Below are positions 8,637-17,540 of a stretch of 64,000 bases of DNA, in pieces (within the stretch, counting starts at the first letter, position 1; each line of letters starts with the position of its first letter). Both the position numbers and the translations under genes were made by a program. The DNA comes from an uncultured Bacteroidales bacterium. Its GTDB lineage: Bacteria > Bacteroidota > Bacteroidia > Bacteroidales > P3. The notes under the pieces were generated by a model that was given only the letters and a program-made list of their open reading frames with translations, searched no databases and had not been told where the DNA came from. The stretch spans positions 62,001 through 126,000 of the forward strand of contig CAMVMX010000009.1 in the NCBI GenBank assembly GCA_947168665.1. The letters are read 5' to 3'.

Positions 8637-10205
8637 ATGGATAGAATAACAATACTGTGGGCCGACGACGAGATTGACCTGTTGAAGCCGCACATCCTCT
8701 TCCTGCGGGAGAAGGGTTATGAAGTGATACCGGTGATGAGTGGATCCGAAGCCTTGGACGAGTTGGACGAACACTTTAAAAGTGTGGACATCGTTTTTCT
8801 GGATGAGAATATGCCCGGTTTGAGCGGCATCGAAACTCTCTCATTGATTAAGGCACGCTATCCGCAGGTGCCGGTAATCATGATTACCAAGAGCGAGGAG
8901 GAGCATATCATGGACGAGGCATTGGGCAGCAAGATCAGCGACTACTTGATCAAGCCCGTCAATCCCAACCAGATTCTGCTGGCTATCAAGAAACACACCG
9001 AAGCCCGCCGTCTGCAGAACGAGCGCTCGACGATGACTTATCAGCAGCAATTCCGCGAAATTGGGATGGAGCTGTCGGGGGTGCGGGACCACGGGGGCTG
9101 GGTGCAGCTGTACCGCAAGCTGGTGTACTGGGACTTGGAACTGAGTGGCACCGACGACGACAATATCCACGACATCTTCTCTTCGCAGAAGGCCGAGGCC
9201 AATCAGCAGTTCTGTAAGTTTTATGAGCAGAATTATGTCGACTGGCTGCAAGGTACAGCCACTACGACTGACAAGCCGATTCTCTCCACCACCGTCCTGC
9301 GTGAAAAGCTTTTCCCCCTCCTGAAAGAGGACAGGCCGACGTTCCTCATTGTGATAGACAATTTCCGCTACGACCAGTGGAAGTACCTGCAGCCTGCCAT
9401 TGAGCAATATCTGCGTACCGAAGAAGATGGTATTTACTACAGCATCATACCCACTACCACCCAGTTTGCCCGCAACGCCATGTTCGGGGGATTGATGCCG
9501 TCGGAGATTGAGCGCAAGTATCCCCAGTACTGGATTAACGAGGACCAGGAGGGCTTCAAAAACCAGTATGAGAACGAGTTGCTGGACGAGAACCTGCGCC
9601 GCCACGGACTCAACATCAAACACAGCTACAACAAGGTGCTCAACGCGCAGTATGGCCGCAAACTGGTGGAGGGCATTCCCAACCTGATGCAGAACAAGCT
9701 GAACGTGATTATCTACAATTTCGTCGACATGCTTTCCCACGCCCGCACCGACTCAAACATCGTGCGCGAGCTGGCCGTGGACGAGAAGGCTTACCGCTCG
9801 GTGACGCTGAGCTGGTTTGAACACTCGCCGCTGATGGAGGTGTTCAAGGCCTTGATGGGGAAGGATGTGAACATCATCATCACTACCGACCACGGCTCGG
9901 TGAGGATAGACAACCCCGTGAGAGTGAAAGGCGACGCAAGCGTGAGCGTCAATCTGCGTTATAAACAAGGCCGTCTGCTGGATTATAATCCCAAGTCGGT
10001 GTTCGAGGTCAAGGATCCCGCCAAGGTGTTCCTTCCGCGTCGGCACATCACCTCGCCCTACATCTTCTGCCATCAGAACGATTTCTTTGCCTACCCCAAC
10101 AACTACAACCAGTATGTGCAGTACTATATGAACACTTTCCAGCATGGGGGCATCTCGATGGAAGAGATACTCATTCCCTTCATCACACTGAAGCCCAAGG
10201 CCTGA
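8637..10205 (+). CDS. porX: PorX: T9SS two-component response regulator with PglZ domain
   Basis: The protein has 522 residues from the ATG at 8637; an in-frame GTG at 8580 would add 19 unconserved residues and was not chosen because the receiver domain begins at MDRITILWADDE. The receiver domain (1-120) has the acidic pair Asp10/Asp11, phospho-acceptor Asp56 (VFLDENMPG) and Lys in YLIKPV. The rest is an alkaline-phosphatase-fold PglZ domain with metal-site blocks VIDNFRYDQW (~238), NFVDMLSHART (~363) and TTDHGS (~417). In Porphyromonas and Flavobacterium PorX is needed for type IX secretion, binds zinc and cleaves oligonucleotide second messengers. Neither porY nor T9SS core genes are in the window, but several T9SS cargo genes are. 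It is monocistronic between mfd and tex. Confidence 0.95.
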   Translation: MDRITILWADDEIDLLKPHILFLREKGYEVIPVMSGSEALDELDEHFKSVDIVFLDENMPGLSGIETLSLIKARYPQVPVIMITKSEEEHIMDEALGSKISDYLIKPVNPNQILLAIKKHTEARRLQNERSTMTYQQQFREIGMELSGVRDHGGWVQLYRKLVYWDLELSGTDDDNIHDIFSSQKAEANQQFCKFYEQNYVDWLQGTATTTDKPILSTTVLREKLFPLLKEDRPTFLIVIDNFRYDQWKYLQPAIEQYLRTEEDGIYYSIIPTTTQFARNAMFGGLMPSEIERKYPQYWINEDQEGFKNQYENELLDENLRRHGLNIKHSYNKVLNAQYGRKLVEGIPNLMQNKLNVIIYNFVDMLSHARTDSNIVRELAVDEKAYRSVTLSWFEHSPLMEVFKALMGKDVNIIITTDHGSVRIDNPVRVKGDASVSVNLRYKQGRLLDYNPKSVFEVKDPAKVFLPRRHITSPYIFCHQNDFFAYPNNYNQYVQYYMNTFQHGGISMEEILIPFITLKPKA

Positions 10206-10224
10206 CCCCGCTGGGCAAAATAGA

Positions 10225-10259
10225 ACGGGCATGTGACTTGTGGTGCGTCACATGCCCGT
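10225..10259. terminator. Hairpin between convergent porX and tex
   Basis: A 13-bp perfect stem ACGGGCATGTGAC / GTCACATGCCCGT encloses a 9-nt loop. It sits 20 bp after the porX stop and 23 bp beyond the tex stop; a weak T-rich tract follows on each side, so it probably serves both genes. Confidence 0.7.
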
Positions 10260-10281
10260 AAACTTTCTGTTCACCTTAATG

Positions 10282-12411
10282 TCAAAGCCCTTTCATGGTA
10301 AGGGAGATGCGGTGGCGGCGGAGGTCGACATCAAGCACCTTGACGCGCACATGTTGGTGAAGATGGACCACCTCGGAGGGGTCGTTGACGCGTCGGTTAG
10401 CCAGTTGGCTGATGTGAACGAGACCGTCCTGATGCACTCCGATATCGACAAAGGCCCCGAAGGCAGTGATGTTGGTCACGATGCCGGGCAGTTCCATACC
10501 CTCTTTCACGTCCTCGATGCGGGTGACGTTTTTGTCGAATTCAAACACTTCGAAGCGGGCGCGGGGGTCGAGACCCGGTTTGTCCAACTCCTTCATGATG
10601 TCCTGAAGGGTGGGAAGTCCGCAGTCGGCGGTCACGTAGCGGTTGATGTCGATTTTGTCGCGGATACTCTTGTCGTCCATCAACTGCTGCACGGTGGTCC
10701 CGCAGTCGGCTGCCATCTGCTCCACCAGTTTGTACCGCTCCGGGTGGACTGCGCTTCGGTCCAGTGGGTTGTCGCTTTCCCTCACGCGCAGGAATCCGGC
10801 ACACTGCTCGAAAGCTTTGTCGCCGAGCCGTTCCACCTTTTTCAGCTCTTGACGCGACTGGAAAGCCCCCTGGCGGTTGCGGTAGTCCACAATCTTGTCG
10901 GCCAGTGAGGGGCCGATGCCGCTGACGTAGCTCAGCAGTTCGCGGCTGGCGGTGTTGAGTTCTACGCCTACGCTGTTCACACAGCTCACCACTACGTCGT
11001 TCAGACTCTCCTGCAGGAGGGTTTGGTTCACATCGTGCTGGTACTGGCCAACACCGATGCTCTTCGGGTCGATTTTCACCAGTTCGCTGAGGGGGTCCAT
11101 CAGGCGGCGGCCAATGCTGACCGCGCCGCGAACCGTCACGTCATAGTCGGGAAACTCGCGCCGGGCAACCTCCGACGCACTGTAAACCGAGGCTCCATTC
11201 TCGCTCACCATCACGGCAATTACCTTGTCTTTGAAGTGGCACCGTTTCACCACCTCTTCCGTCTCGCGTCCGGCGGTGCCGTTGCCGATGGCTATGGCCT
11301 CTATGCGGAACGCCTCGACCAACGCCTCCAGCTTGGCTATGGCGGCCCGCTCCTCGCGCACCGAGGTGAAAGGATAGATGGTCTCGTTGTGCAGCAGCTG
11401 CCCCTGCGCGTCGAGGCAGACGGTTTTGCAACCCGTGCGGAAACCGGGGTCGATGGCCAGGATGCGTTTCTGCCCTAAAGGGGAGGCCAACAGCAGCTGG
11501 CGCAGGTTCTCGGCAAAGACACGGATGGCCTCCTTGTCGGCTTTCTCCTTGAGGAGGTTGTAGAACTCCGTCTCGATGGAGGGCTGCAGGAGCCGCTTGT
11601 ACCCGTCGCGGACGGCCATTCGCACCTGCTCCGACGACTCGTAGCGCCCGCTCACAAACTGCCGCTCCAGCATATCGTAGGCGGGGGCGTCGTCGTCGGG
11701 CAGCACATGCACGCGCAGCATTCCCTCCTCCTCGCCCCTAAACAGGGCCAGGATGCGGTGCGAAGGGGCCCGCATGGCGTTCTCTTTCCAGTCGAACCAC
11801 GACTCATACTTGCCGGCATCCTCCTCTTTGTTCTTCACCACCTTCGAGCTGAGCATGGCGCTGCGGCGGAAAAGCCCGCGCACGCGGTTACGTGCCTGGG
11901 CGTTCTCGCTCACCCGTTCAGCTATGATGTCGCGCGCGCCGGCAAGAGCCTCGTCTGTGCTGCTCACCCCTTTGTCAGGGTTGACATACTGGGCGGCCAG
12001 CTGTTCAAGGTCGCAGGAGTATTGTTTCTGCAGCTCGTTGGCCAGGGGTTCCAGGCCCCGCTCAATGGCCATGGTGGCGCGGGTGCGGCGTTTGGGCTTG
12101 AAGGGGAGGTACAGGTCCTCCAGTTCTGTCATGCTTGTGGCGGCCAGCAACTGCTTCTCCAGTTCGGGCGTCATCTTGCCCTGCTCGGCGATAGAGGCCA
12201 GGATGGCCTCGCGCCTTTTGTCCAGCTCTTTGAGCTTGATGAGGAGGTCGCGGATGGCGGTAATCTGCACCTCATTCAGGCTGCCTGTCACCTCTTTGCG
12301 GTAGCGGGCGATGAAGGGTACGGTGGCCCCCTGTTCCAACAGCTCGATGGTTTTTTCTACTTGACGTGGACCGAGGTTGAGTTGCTCGGCTATAGTATTT
12401 GCATAGTTCAC
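10282..12411 (-). CDS. tex: Tex-family S1 RNA-binding transcription accessory protein
   Basis: The 709 residues have the family's domain order: Tex N-terminal helical region starting with NTIAEQLNLGPRQVEKTIEL and GATVPFIARYRKEVTG; a YqgF/RuvC-like domain around RILAIDPGFRTGCKTVCLD; helix-hairpin-helix region near LLSYVSGIGPSLADKIVDYR; and a C-terminal S1 domain (~637-705, GIVTNITAFGAFVDIGVHQD). Tex binds nucleic acids and affects transcription and RNA turnover; its exact role is not settled. The gene is preceded by the terminator of the T9SS gene at 12440-12477, so it must have its own promoter in the ~30 bp between, or be reached by read-through. Confidence 0.96.
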   Translation of the reverse strand: MNYANTIAEQLNLGPRQVEKTIELLEQGATVPFIARYRKEVTGSLNEVQITAIRDLLIKLKELDKRREAILASIAEQGKMTPELEKQLLAATSMTELEDLYLPFKPKRRTRATMAIERGLEPLANELQKQYSCDLEQLAAQYVNPDKGVSSTDEALAGARDIIAERVSENAQARNRVRGLFRRSAMLSSKVVKNKEEDAGKYESWFDWKENAMRAPSHRILALFRGEEEGMLRVHVLPDDDAPAYDMLERQFVSGRYESSEQVRMAVRDGYKRLLQPSIETEFYNLLKEKADKEAIRVFAENLRQLLLASPLGQKRILAIDPGFRTGCKTVCLDAQGQLLHNETIYPFTSVREERAAIAKLEALVEAFRIEAIAIGNGTAGRETEEVVKRCHFKDKVIAVMVSENGASVYSASEVARREFPDYDVTVRGAVSIGRRLMDPLSELVKIDPKSIGVGQYQHDVNQTLLQESLNDVVVSCVNSVGVELNTASRELLSYVSGIGPSLADKIVDYRNRQGAFQSRQELKKVERLGDKAFEQCAGFLRVRESDNPLDRSAVHPERYKLVEQMAADCGTTVQQLMDDKSIRDKIDINRYVTADCGLPTLQDIMKELDKPGLDPRARFEVFEFDKNVTRIEDVKEGMELPGIVTNITAFGAFVDIGVHQDGLVHISQLANRRVNDPSEVVHLHQHVRVKVLDVDLRRHRISLTMKGL

Positions 12412-12439
12412 GATAATATATTTGCTGGTTATTATGAAA

Positions 12440-12477
12440 AGAAGAAGAAAAAAAGAGCCCGCTCTGCGGGCTCTTTT
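12440..12477 (-). terminator. Strong intrinsic terminator of the T9SS thioredoxin-like gene
   Basis: GAGCCCGC-AGA-GCGGGCTC (12455-12473) on the minus strand is followed by TTTTTTTC and further T-rich sequence, just downstream of the stop codon at 12495. Confidence 0.9.
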
Positions 12478-12494
12478 GGTTTGGAGTGAAGATG

Positions 12495-14831
12495 TTATTT
12501 CTTGACAATCTTCTGAGTGGCAATGCCTTCGTTGGTGATGACGCGCACAAAGTATACGCCATTGGCCAACTCGCTCATGTCAATGCTGTTCACGTTCTGC
12601 TCGGTCATGACGGTGCGGCCGTTGATGTCCATGATGCTGACTTCCTTCACGCCCTCGGCGGCAATGTTGAGGATGCTGCTGGTGGGGTTGGGGAACAGGC
12701 GGACGGCAACGTTGCTCACATCCTCGATGCTGGCGTGTTCGCCGGCAGTGATGTTGATGTCGTCAATGAGCAGCCAGAACATATCGGTGATGTTGAAGTG
12801 GCGGAAAGCGATGTAGATGGACTGTCCGGCAAAGCCAGCCAGCGAGCGGCTGTGTTTGACCCAAGTTTTGGGGCTGGTGGGAGCACCGTCGTAGATGGTG
12901 TTGGTGAAGTCGGATGTGTTGTTGCCAGTGGTGGAGACAAACACTCCGTAGTGGTCGGCAAAGTCGTTGTTGTCCTGACCGTAGTCCCACCATTCAATGG
13001 TAGCGCCCTCGGCGGGAACATTGATTTTGGGAAGAATCATCCAGTTGTCAGGGGTCAGGGCTCCAATGTTGTTGATGAACGAGGCAGAAGCAGCAATGCC
13101 TTGGCCGGTGTGGGCGTAATTACCAAGCTGGTTGCTGAAGTCCCAGCCGCGACCATCGCCATCGGCATCTACCATGTTCCAGCAGGAATAGTCGCTCTCG
13201 TTGGCCTCGAATCCCCATGTGAAGGGCAGCGTTGTGCTGCAGTCAACTGTCGAGACACGCTTGGTGGCAGTTTTGGTCTCACCATTGTAGGTGGCTGTAA
13301 GGGTGATAGTGTAGTTGCCTACAGTGGGCCACTGGGTGGTGATGGCGGCGCCATTGCCAGTTGCGGGGTCGCCGCCCTCAACTTGCCAGCTGAAAGTGGC
13401 CGAGGGCAGACTGGCTGCGGTATAGGTGACATTGGTATTGATTTCAGCATTTGAAGGACCCACGATGGCAACGTTGAATGCAGGAGCATTGCTGGTGACA
13501 GCACGGATAAGCCAAGTGGCGCTCAATTCGCTGGATAGCTCGTGAAGGGGAGACCAGGAGGAACCATTCTGCAACAGGCAGGAGTTGTCATCGCCGTTGA
13601 AAGTGCAGCAGGTGGCAACATAACCAGCGCCGGTGAAAGTGACCCAGAGATCCTTTGTGGCATCAAGTTGTACAGGCGAGTATACAGGGAGGTTGTTCCA
13701 AGTACTGGCTGTCACGTCATAGACGAAGGAGTAAACCAAATTTGCATTGGAGGGGGTGCCACCCTGGTTGGTCTGGTAGACATTGAGGGTGAGCTGGGCG
13801 TTGTTGTCGCTGCCATAAATCTGCACTTCGTTCAGATAAGCGCGGCCCTCAAGAAGCGAGGCGGGATATTTCACACCCCAGCTGAAAGCACTACCACTCG
13901 ACAGTCCGATTGAAGGCTGAATCTCGGTGCTCAGTGCGCCGGGATAGTCCATCACATCGCCCCAGTTGCTATAGTCAAACACGTTGACCGACATGGTGGC
14001 AGTCGAGGTACCGGTGGTGTTGGTGACGGTGAGGGTCACAGTCTCGGTGCCGGGGGTTGCCCAGGTGGTGGAGACGTTGGTGCCGGTAGCGGTGGCGGGG
14101 TTGCCGTTGGTGAATGACCATTCGATAGAGGTGACAGAGTCAACACTCACGATGGTTGCGCTGTACGAGGCAGGGAAGCCAGCACGGATAGCGTTGCGGC
14201 CCTCGATGGCAATAGTGGGGGCTGCATTAGCGCGGGGATAACCATCGACAAGGGCCAGAACGTGGGCGACAGCGGTCTGCTGTGCCTCGTAAGGACCAAA
14301 GCCCCATTCTGTGCCATACACGTCGCAGATATAACCAGTGGGGGAAACAAAGAACACTGAGGGATAGCCCGCAATAGCCGAGCTGCCGCCCACCAGGCTG
14401 GTGGTGTTGGGGTCATCAATGATGGTATAGGGGACGGTTCCGTTGTTGGTCCAGTCACCTTGAGAGCCTGTACCGCCGGTAATGCCTTCGGGACCGGTCG
14501 AGGGGTCGGCCTCAACCCAGATGACACACACTTGGTCGCCCAACTGGTTGTGGATGGCCTCGAGAATGTGGTTCGAATGCAGAACCCAGCACCAGCTGCA
14601 CCATGTGGCTGAGTAATCAATAAGGATGCACTTGCCGGCAGCCAAAGTGTCGGCCACATTCACCGTGTTGCCGTTGATGTCGGTTGCGACAAACGGGGTG
14701 CCCATCGGTGTCCAGGTGGGCAGGGCGTCTTTTGTCCCAGCAGGGCCTTTGGTAGGATACTGGGTACCGAATTGTGCGAATGAGGCAACGCTCATCATCA
14801 GCGCAATTGCAACTAATACGATTTTTTTCAT
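12495..14831 (-). CDS. T9SS-secreted thioredoxin-like, PKD and adhesin-type multidomain protein
   Basis: The 778-residue product starts with a signal peptide (MKKIVLVAIALMMSVASFAQ). A thioredoxin-like domain follows, with the redox motif Cys78-Ser-Trp-Cys81 in IDYSATWCSWCWVLH. Then come a PKD-like domain (~208-285, ending TETVTLTVTNTTG), a middle beta-rich region, a second PKD-like domain (TITLTATYNGETKT), and a cleaved-adhesin/MAM-like module (LPFTWGFEANESDYSCW to WLLIDDINI). The last ~70 residues form a type A T9SS sorting domain (LFPNPTSSILNIAAEGVKEV, GRTVMTEQ, LANGVYFVRVIT, KIVKK). It is therefore exported by Sec, crosses the outer membrane via T9SS and is surface-attached or released. 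The CSWC site suggests an extracellular disulfide/oxidoreductase or protein-binding role. Promoter and terminator make it a single-gene unit. Confidence 0.9.
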   Translation of the reverse strand: MKKIVLVAIALMMSVASFAQFGTQYPTKGPAGTKDALPTWTPMGTPFVATDINGNTVNVADTLAAGKCILIDYSATWCSWCWVLHSNHILEAIHNQLGDQVCVIWVEADPSTGPEGITGGTGSQGDWTNNGTVPYTIIDDPNTTSLVGGSSAIAGYPSVFFVSPTGYICDVYGTEWGFGPYEAQQTAVAHVLALVDGYPRANAAPTIAIEGRNAIRAGFPASYSATIVSVDSVTSIEWSFTNGNPATATGTNVSTTWATPGTETVTLTVTNTTGTSTATMSVNVFDYSNWGDVMDYPGALSTEIQPSIGLSSGSAFSWGVKYPASLLEGRAYLNEVQIYGSDNNAQLTLNVYQTNQGGTPSNANLVYSFVYDVTASTWNNLPVYSPVQLDATKDLWVTFTGAGYVATCCTFNGDDNSCLLQNGSSWSPLHELSSELSATWLIRAVTSNAPAFNVAIVGPSNAEINTNVTYTAASLPSATFSWQVEGGDPATGNGAAITTQWPTVGNYTITLTATYNGETKTATKRVSTVDCSTTLPFTWGFEANESDYSCWNMVDADGDGRGWDFSNQLGNYAHTGQGIAASASFINNIGALTPDNWMILPKINVPAEGATIEWWDYGQDNNDFADHYGVFVSTTGNNTSDFTNTIYDGAPTSPKTWVKHSRSLAGFAGQSIYIAFRHFNITDMFWLLIDDINITAGEHASIEDVSNVAVRLFPNPTSSILNIAAEGVKEVSIMDINGRTVMTEQNVNSIDMSELANGVYFVRVITNEGIATQKIVKK

Positions 14832-15158
14832 TGTTTTTAAGTCTTGTTATTAGCCATCAGACCCATCGGCTTTTGTAAAAATGATTGATTAATAGATATT
14901 TCTGTTCAATGCCTTTTTCTTATATATGATGCAAATATACTTTTTTTTTGTCACCCCGCAATTTTTTTTTTATCAACCGTGATTGTTAGAACCTCTTTGA
15001 CCCGCTCTGCGGCTGGCCGTATTCCCCCCCCTGTCCGTTGCGTCCCCGGGCTGCCGTCCCCGCCTGTGCCGACCCCCTGCAGCCCTCTTCCATTTAACGA
15101 GTTTAGGACTGCTGCGGCAATAAATGTTTTTTTTTTTCGTTATGTAGCAAAAATTGCG
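14832..15158. other. Divergent intergenic region between T9SS cargo and 198-residue protein
   Basis: The region carries an outward TAnnTTTG box for the left gene at 14932-14939; the box of the right gene lies at 15159-15166, just beyond its end. It also holds two T-tracts (about 14940-14970 and 15125-15138). No gene or structured RNA is evident. Confidence 0.5.
14932..14939 (-). promoter_or_regulatory. -7 box TATATTTG for the T9SS thioredoxin-like gene
   Basis: TATATTTG on the minus strand matches TAnnTTTG; it gives a leader of about 95 nt before the start codon at 14831. Confidence 0.55.
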
Positions 15159-15166
15159 TACTTTTG
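15159..15166 (+). promoter_or_regulatory. -7 box TACTTTTG for the 198-residue secreted protein
   Basis: TACTTTTG matches TAnnTTTG and lies 23 bp upstream of the ATG at 15190. Confidence 0.6.
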
Positions 15167-15189
15167 CAGTGCGAAAGATATAATGACTT

Positions 15190-15786
15190 ATGAAGAAATC
15201 CATCCTGTTTGCAGCCCTGCTGATTGCAGTGTTCTCTGTTAATGCACAGCGTGTTAGTTCTCGTGCCAAAGCCGTGCGGATGCTCGCCTATGCACGTCCC
15301 GAATACCAAGTCAAGGACGTAAAAGTCTACGCCGACACCATGACGGTCTTCTCTTTGTCCGACTACCCCATCTACCCCATCGGCAAATGGAGTACCGTCG
15401 AGCAGTTCATCACCAACAACCAGCTGCAGTGGTACCGCGAAAGCGGCTATAAATCCTTCTACGACACCATGACTGTGGCCGTCAACACCCTTAAGCGCCT
15501 CGACGGCACCAACATCAACGTCTACCGCAGCATCTGGACAGATAAGCTTGAAATGGTATCCGCCAAGATTACCGACACCGCCGTGGTCCTTGACAATGGC
15601 GTGCGCGTAGGCATGTCGAAAGAGGAGGTCTTCAAAACCGTTTTCAAGAGCTACCCCAAGTCCTACACCGCTGACATCAACGTCCTCAAAGTCATAGCCG
15701 GTGCAGCCGAGGTGGGCGAAATCTACACCTTCAAAGGCAACAAGCTGCGCCATATTCAAATCATCAGCCGTTACAAATACTATTGA
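15190..15786 (+). CDS. Secreted/periplasmic protein of unknown function
   Basis: The 198-residue protein has a clear signal peptide (MKKSILFAALLIAVFSVNAQ) and no lipobox or T9SS tail, so it should be periplasmic. The C-terminal half contains VVLDNGVRVGMSKEEVFKTV, which resembles the strand-turn-helix with G-M-(S/T)-xEEV seen in BamE/SmpA-like and related envelope proteins; that resemblance is short and not enough for assignment. It ends LRHIQIISRYKYY. It stands alone between its own promoter (15159) and terminator (15813). nadD follows after 100 bp on the same strand. Confidence 0.8.
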   Translation: MKKSILFAALLIAVFSVNAQRVSSRAKAVRMLAYARPEYQVKDVKVYADTMTVFSLSDYPIYPIGKWSTVEQFITNNQLQWYRESGYKSFYDTMTVAVNTLKRLDGTNINVYRSIWTDKLEMVSAKITDTAVVLDNGVRVGMSKEEVFKTVFKSYPKSYTADINVLKVIAGAAEVGEIYTFKGNKLRHIQIISRYKYY

Positions 15787-15812
15787 TATCAGCCCAGCGC
15801 CAACAATATAGC

Positions 15813-15845
15813 AAAAGGGGAGAGGCTCGCTGCCGCCCCTTTTTC
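15813..15845 (+). terminator. Intrinsic terminator downstream of the 198-residue protein gene
   Basis: AAAAGGGG (15813-15820) pairs with CCCCTTTT (15836-15843) around a 15-nt loop, with T residues closing the stem. Confidence 0.6.
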
Positions 15846-15888
15846 TGTCAAAAAACACCGCCGTTCAACCCCCAACCGTTCCCCCGCC

Positions 15889-16467
15889 ATGCGAAAAATT
15901 GGTCTTTTCTTCGGTTCCTTCAATCCCATCCATATCGGCCACCTCATCATCGGCAACGCCATGCTGGCCCACTGCGACCTTGACGAGGTGTGGTATGTCG
16001 TATCCCCCCAAAACCCCCTCAAAGAGCGCAAAACCCTCCTTGCCGACCAGCAGCGGCTCGAGATGGTGCGTCTGGCCGTACACGACAATTACCGTATGCG
16101 GGCCAGCGATGTCGAATTCCACCTCCCCATACCTTCCTACACCGTCCTCACCCTTGCCCACCTCGGCGACAAGTACCGCGACAAACAGTTCTGCCTCATC
16201 ATGGGCTCCGACAACCTCGAAACCTTCGAGCGCTGGCGCAACTGGGAATTCATCCTCGAACACTATAATATCTACGTCTACCCCCGTCCGGGACATACCG
16301 ACTGCAAACTGGCCTCGCACCCCCATGTCGTCATGGTCGACGTGCCACAAATCGACATCTCATCCACCTACATCCGCGAGCAGATACGCCAAGGCCATGA
16401 CGTCCGCTATCTCCTGCCCGATCCAGTCTACCAGTACCTCACCGAGATGCACTTTTACGAAAAGTAA
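15889..16467 (+). CDS. nadD: Nicotinate-nucleotide adenylyltransferase
   Basis: This 192-residue enzyme transfers AMP from ATP to nicotinate mononucleotide, giving deamido-NAD in the cytoplasmic NAD pathway. The nucleotidyltransferase signature GSFNPIHIGH occupies residues 9-18 (T/H-x-G-H type), the LKERKTLL loop follows, and the C-terminal ATP-binding ISSTYIRE motif is present. Length and ends match NadD. The start at 15889 gives MRKIGLFFGSFNP, as in homologues. It is convergent with the AT-hook protein gene, with a large hairpin between them. Confidence 0.96.
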   Translation: MRKIGLFFGSFNPIHIGHLIIGNAMLAHCDLDEVWYVVSPQNPLKERKTLLADQQRLEMVRLAVHDNYRMRASDVEFHLPIPSYTVLTLAHLGDKYRDKQFCLIMGSDNLETFERWRNWEFILEHYNIYVYPRPGHTDCKLASHPHVVMVDVPQIDISSTYIREQIRQGHDVRYLLPDPVYQYLTEMHFYEK

Positions 16468-16569
16468 CCACCGCTTTCTGTCACTGCTTTCAGCCGGGCG
16501 GCTGTGAGGTGCAGTACGGCCCGCAGCGGACTCCCTGCATGTGCGGTGCGCTGGCGGGGTGCAAACAAT

Positions 16570-16601
16570 CGGCGGCTGCCCCCGTGTGGGGGCAGCCGCC
16601 G
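16570..16601. terminator. GC-rich hairpin between nadD and the AT-hook gene
   Basis: CGGCGGCTGCCCCC and GGGGGCAGCCGCCG form a perfect 14-bp stem with a GTGT loop. No T-run follows on either strand, so it is terminator-like by position and stability rather than canonical. Confidence 0.55.
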
Positions 16602-16649
16602 GTATTAAGCCACGCGGGACACTCCTGCCGGAGCTCCCGCTCCGTTAGT

Positions 16650-17417
16650 TCAATTGCTCTTGATGCGTGGGCGGCCTTTCTTCTTGGGTTCGGCGGCGGG
16701 AGCCTCCTCGTCCTTGCGGGGGCGTCCGCTCCGTTTGGGTTTGGCCTCGTCGGTCTGCTGGGCGGCTTCCTGGGCGGCCTTCTCGGCGGCCATTGCCTCC
16801 TCGGCGGCCATGCGGGCCAGCTCCTCGGGCGGGATTTCGGCGTTGGCGAACACCTCGCTGTCCACGTCCATCAGTTCCTCGTCAGTGGGCTCGTAGTCAT
16901 CGTCGGCATCGTCGCTGTCGCCGTCGTCCTTCTCGGCATAGTCGTCGTAGCCTTCCTCGTCGTTGTCGTCCCTGAAGGCTTCCTGCAACTCGGCTCCCAG
17001 GGCTCCCAGCGAGCCGTGTTCCACAGTCTTCTTCTTGCCGTTTTCCATGCTGTCGTCATACGAGCCGTGGCGCACCGTGCGTTCTCTGTGCGACGGGTCG
17101 CCCTCCTCTTTCTCCAGGGCTTCCTGCAGGGGGGCAAACTGGGTCTCGGCCTTCTCCACCTCCTCGTCGAAGTAATCCTTCTCCGAGTCGTCGTCCGAGT
17201 AGGTCGTGTCAATCTTCACATCGAACTTAATCATGTATACGGTGTCGTCCGTCTCCATCGGGACGACAAAAATGGTCTCGCCGTTGGGCTTCTCAAAGCG
17301 TTGCAGATAATCCTTATATCCATCAGGATATCGCTCCATAAACATTTCTTTGAGTTGCTCGGATAGATTTTTGTAGCTGACTATCAGGTTTTTCTTTCGA
17401 GTTCTGTGAGTATTCAT
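16650..17417 (-). CDS. Acidic protein with C-terminal AT-hook motifs
   Basis: The 255-residue protein has three parts. Residues 1-~70 (KKNLIVSYKNLSEQLKEMF, NGETIFVVPMETDDTVYMIK) form a compact domain that I recall as conserved in Bacteroidales without a known function. A long acidic, low-complexity middle follows (DDNDEEGYDDYAEKDDGDSD). The C-terminal tail has two AT-hook cores, KRSGRPRKDE and KKGRPRIKSN, which bind the minor groove of AT-rich DNA in other proteins. The alanine/glutamate-rich segment before the hooks (AAEEAMAAEKAAQEAAQQ) is probably helical. A DNA-associated, nucleoid- or transcription-related role is likely but inferred. The gene is divergent from the LtaS-like gene. Confidence 0.8.
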   Translation of the reverse strand: MNTHRTRKKNLIVSYKNLSEQLKEMFMERYPDGYKDYLQRFEKPNGETIFVVPMETDDTVYMIKFDVKIDTTYSDDDSEKDYFDEEVEKAETQFAPLQEALEKEEGDPSHRERTVRHGSYDDSMENGKKKTVEHGSLGALGAELQEAFRDDNDEEGYDDYAEKDDGDSDDADDDYEPTDEELMDVDSEVFANAEIPPEELARMAAEEAMAAEKAAQEAAQQTDEAKPKRSGRPRKDEEAPAAEPKKKGRPRIKSN

Positions 17418-17540
17418 AGGGGTTAATTTTTGTGCAAGTATAACAACTTTATTTCAATCAGAAACTTTTTTCCATAAAAAAAGTTATCAACAACCCGCTT
17501 TTTTTGCCCCAAGGCAATAAAAGCTCCCATCTCCAGTTAT

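Noticed and set aside
8637-10205. PglZ domain as a sign of a BREX phage-defence system
   Set aside because: It is fused to a receiver domain in the PorX arrangement, and no brx genes are nearby.
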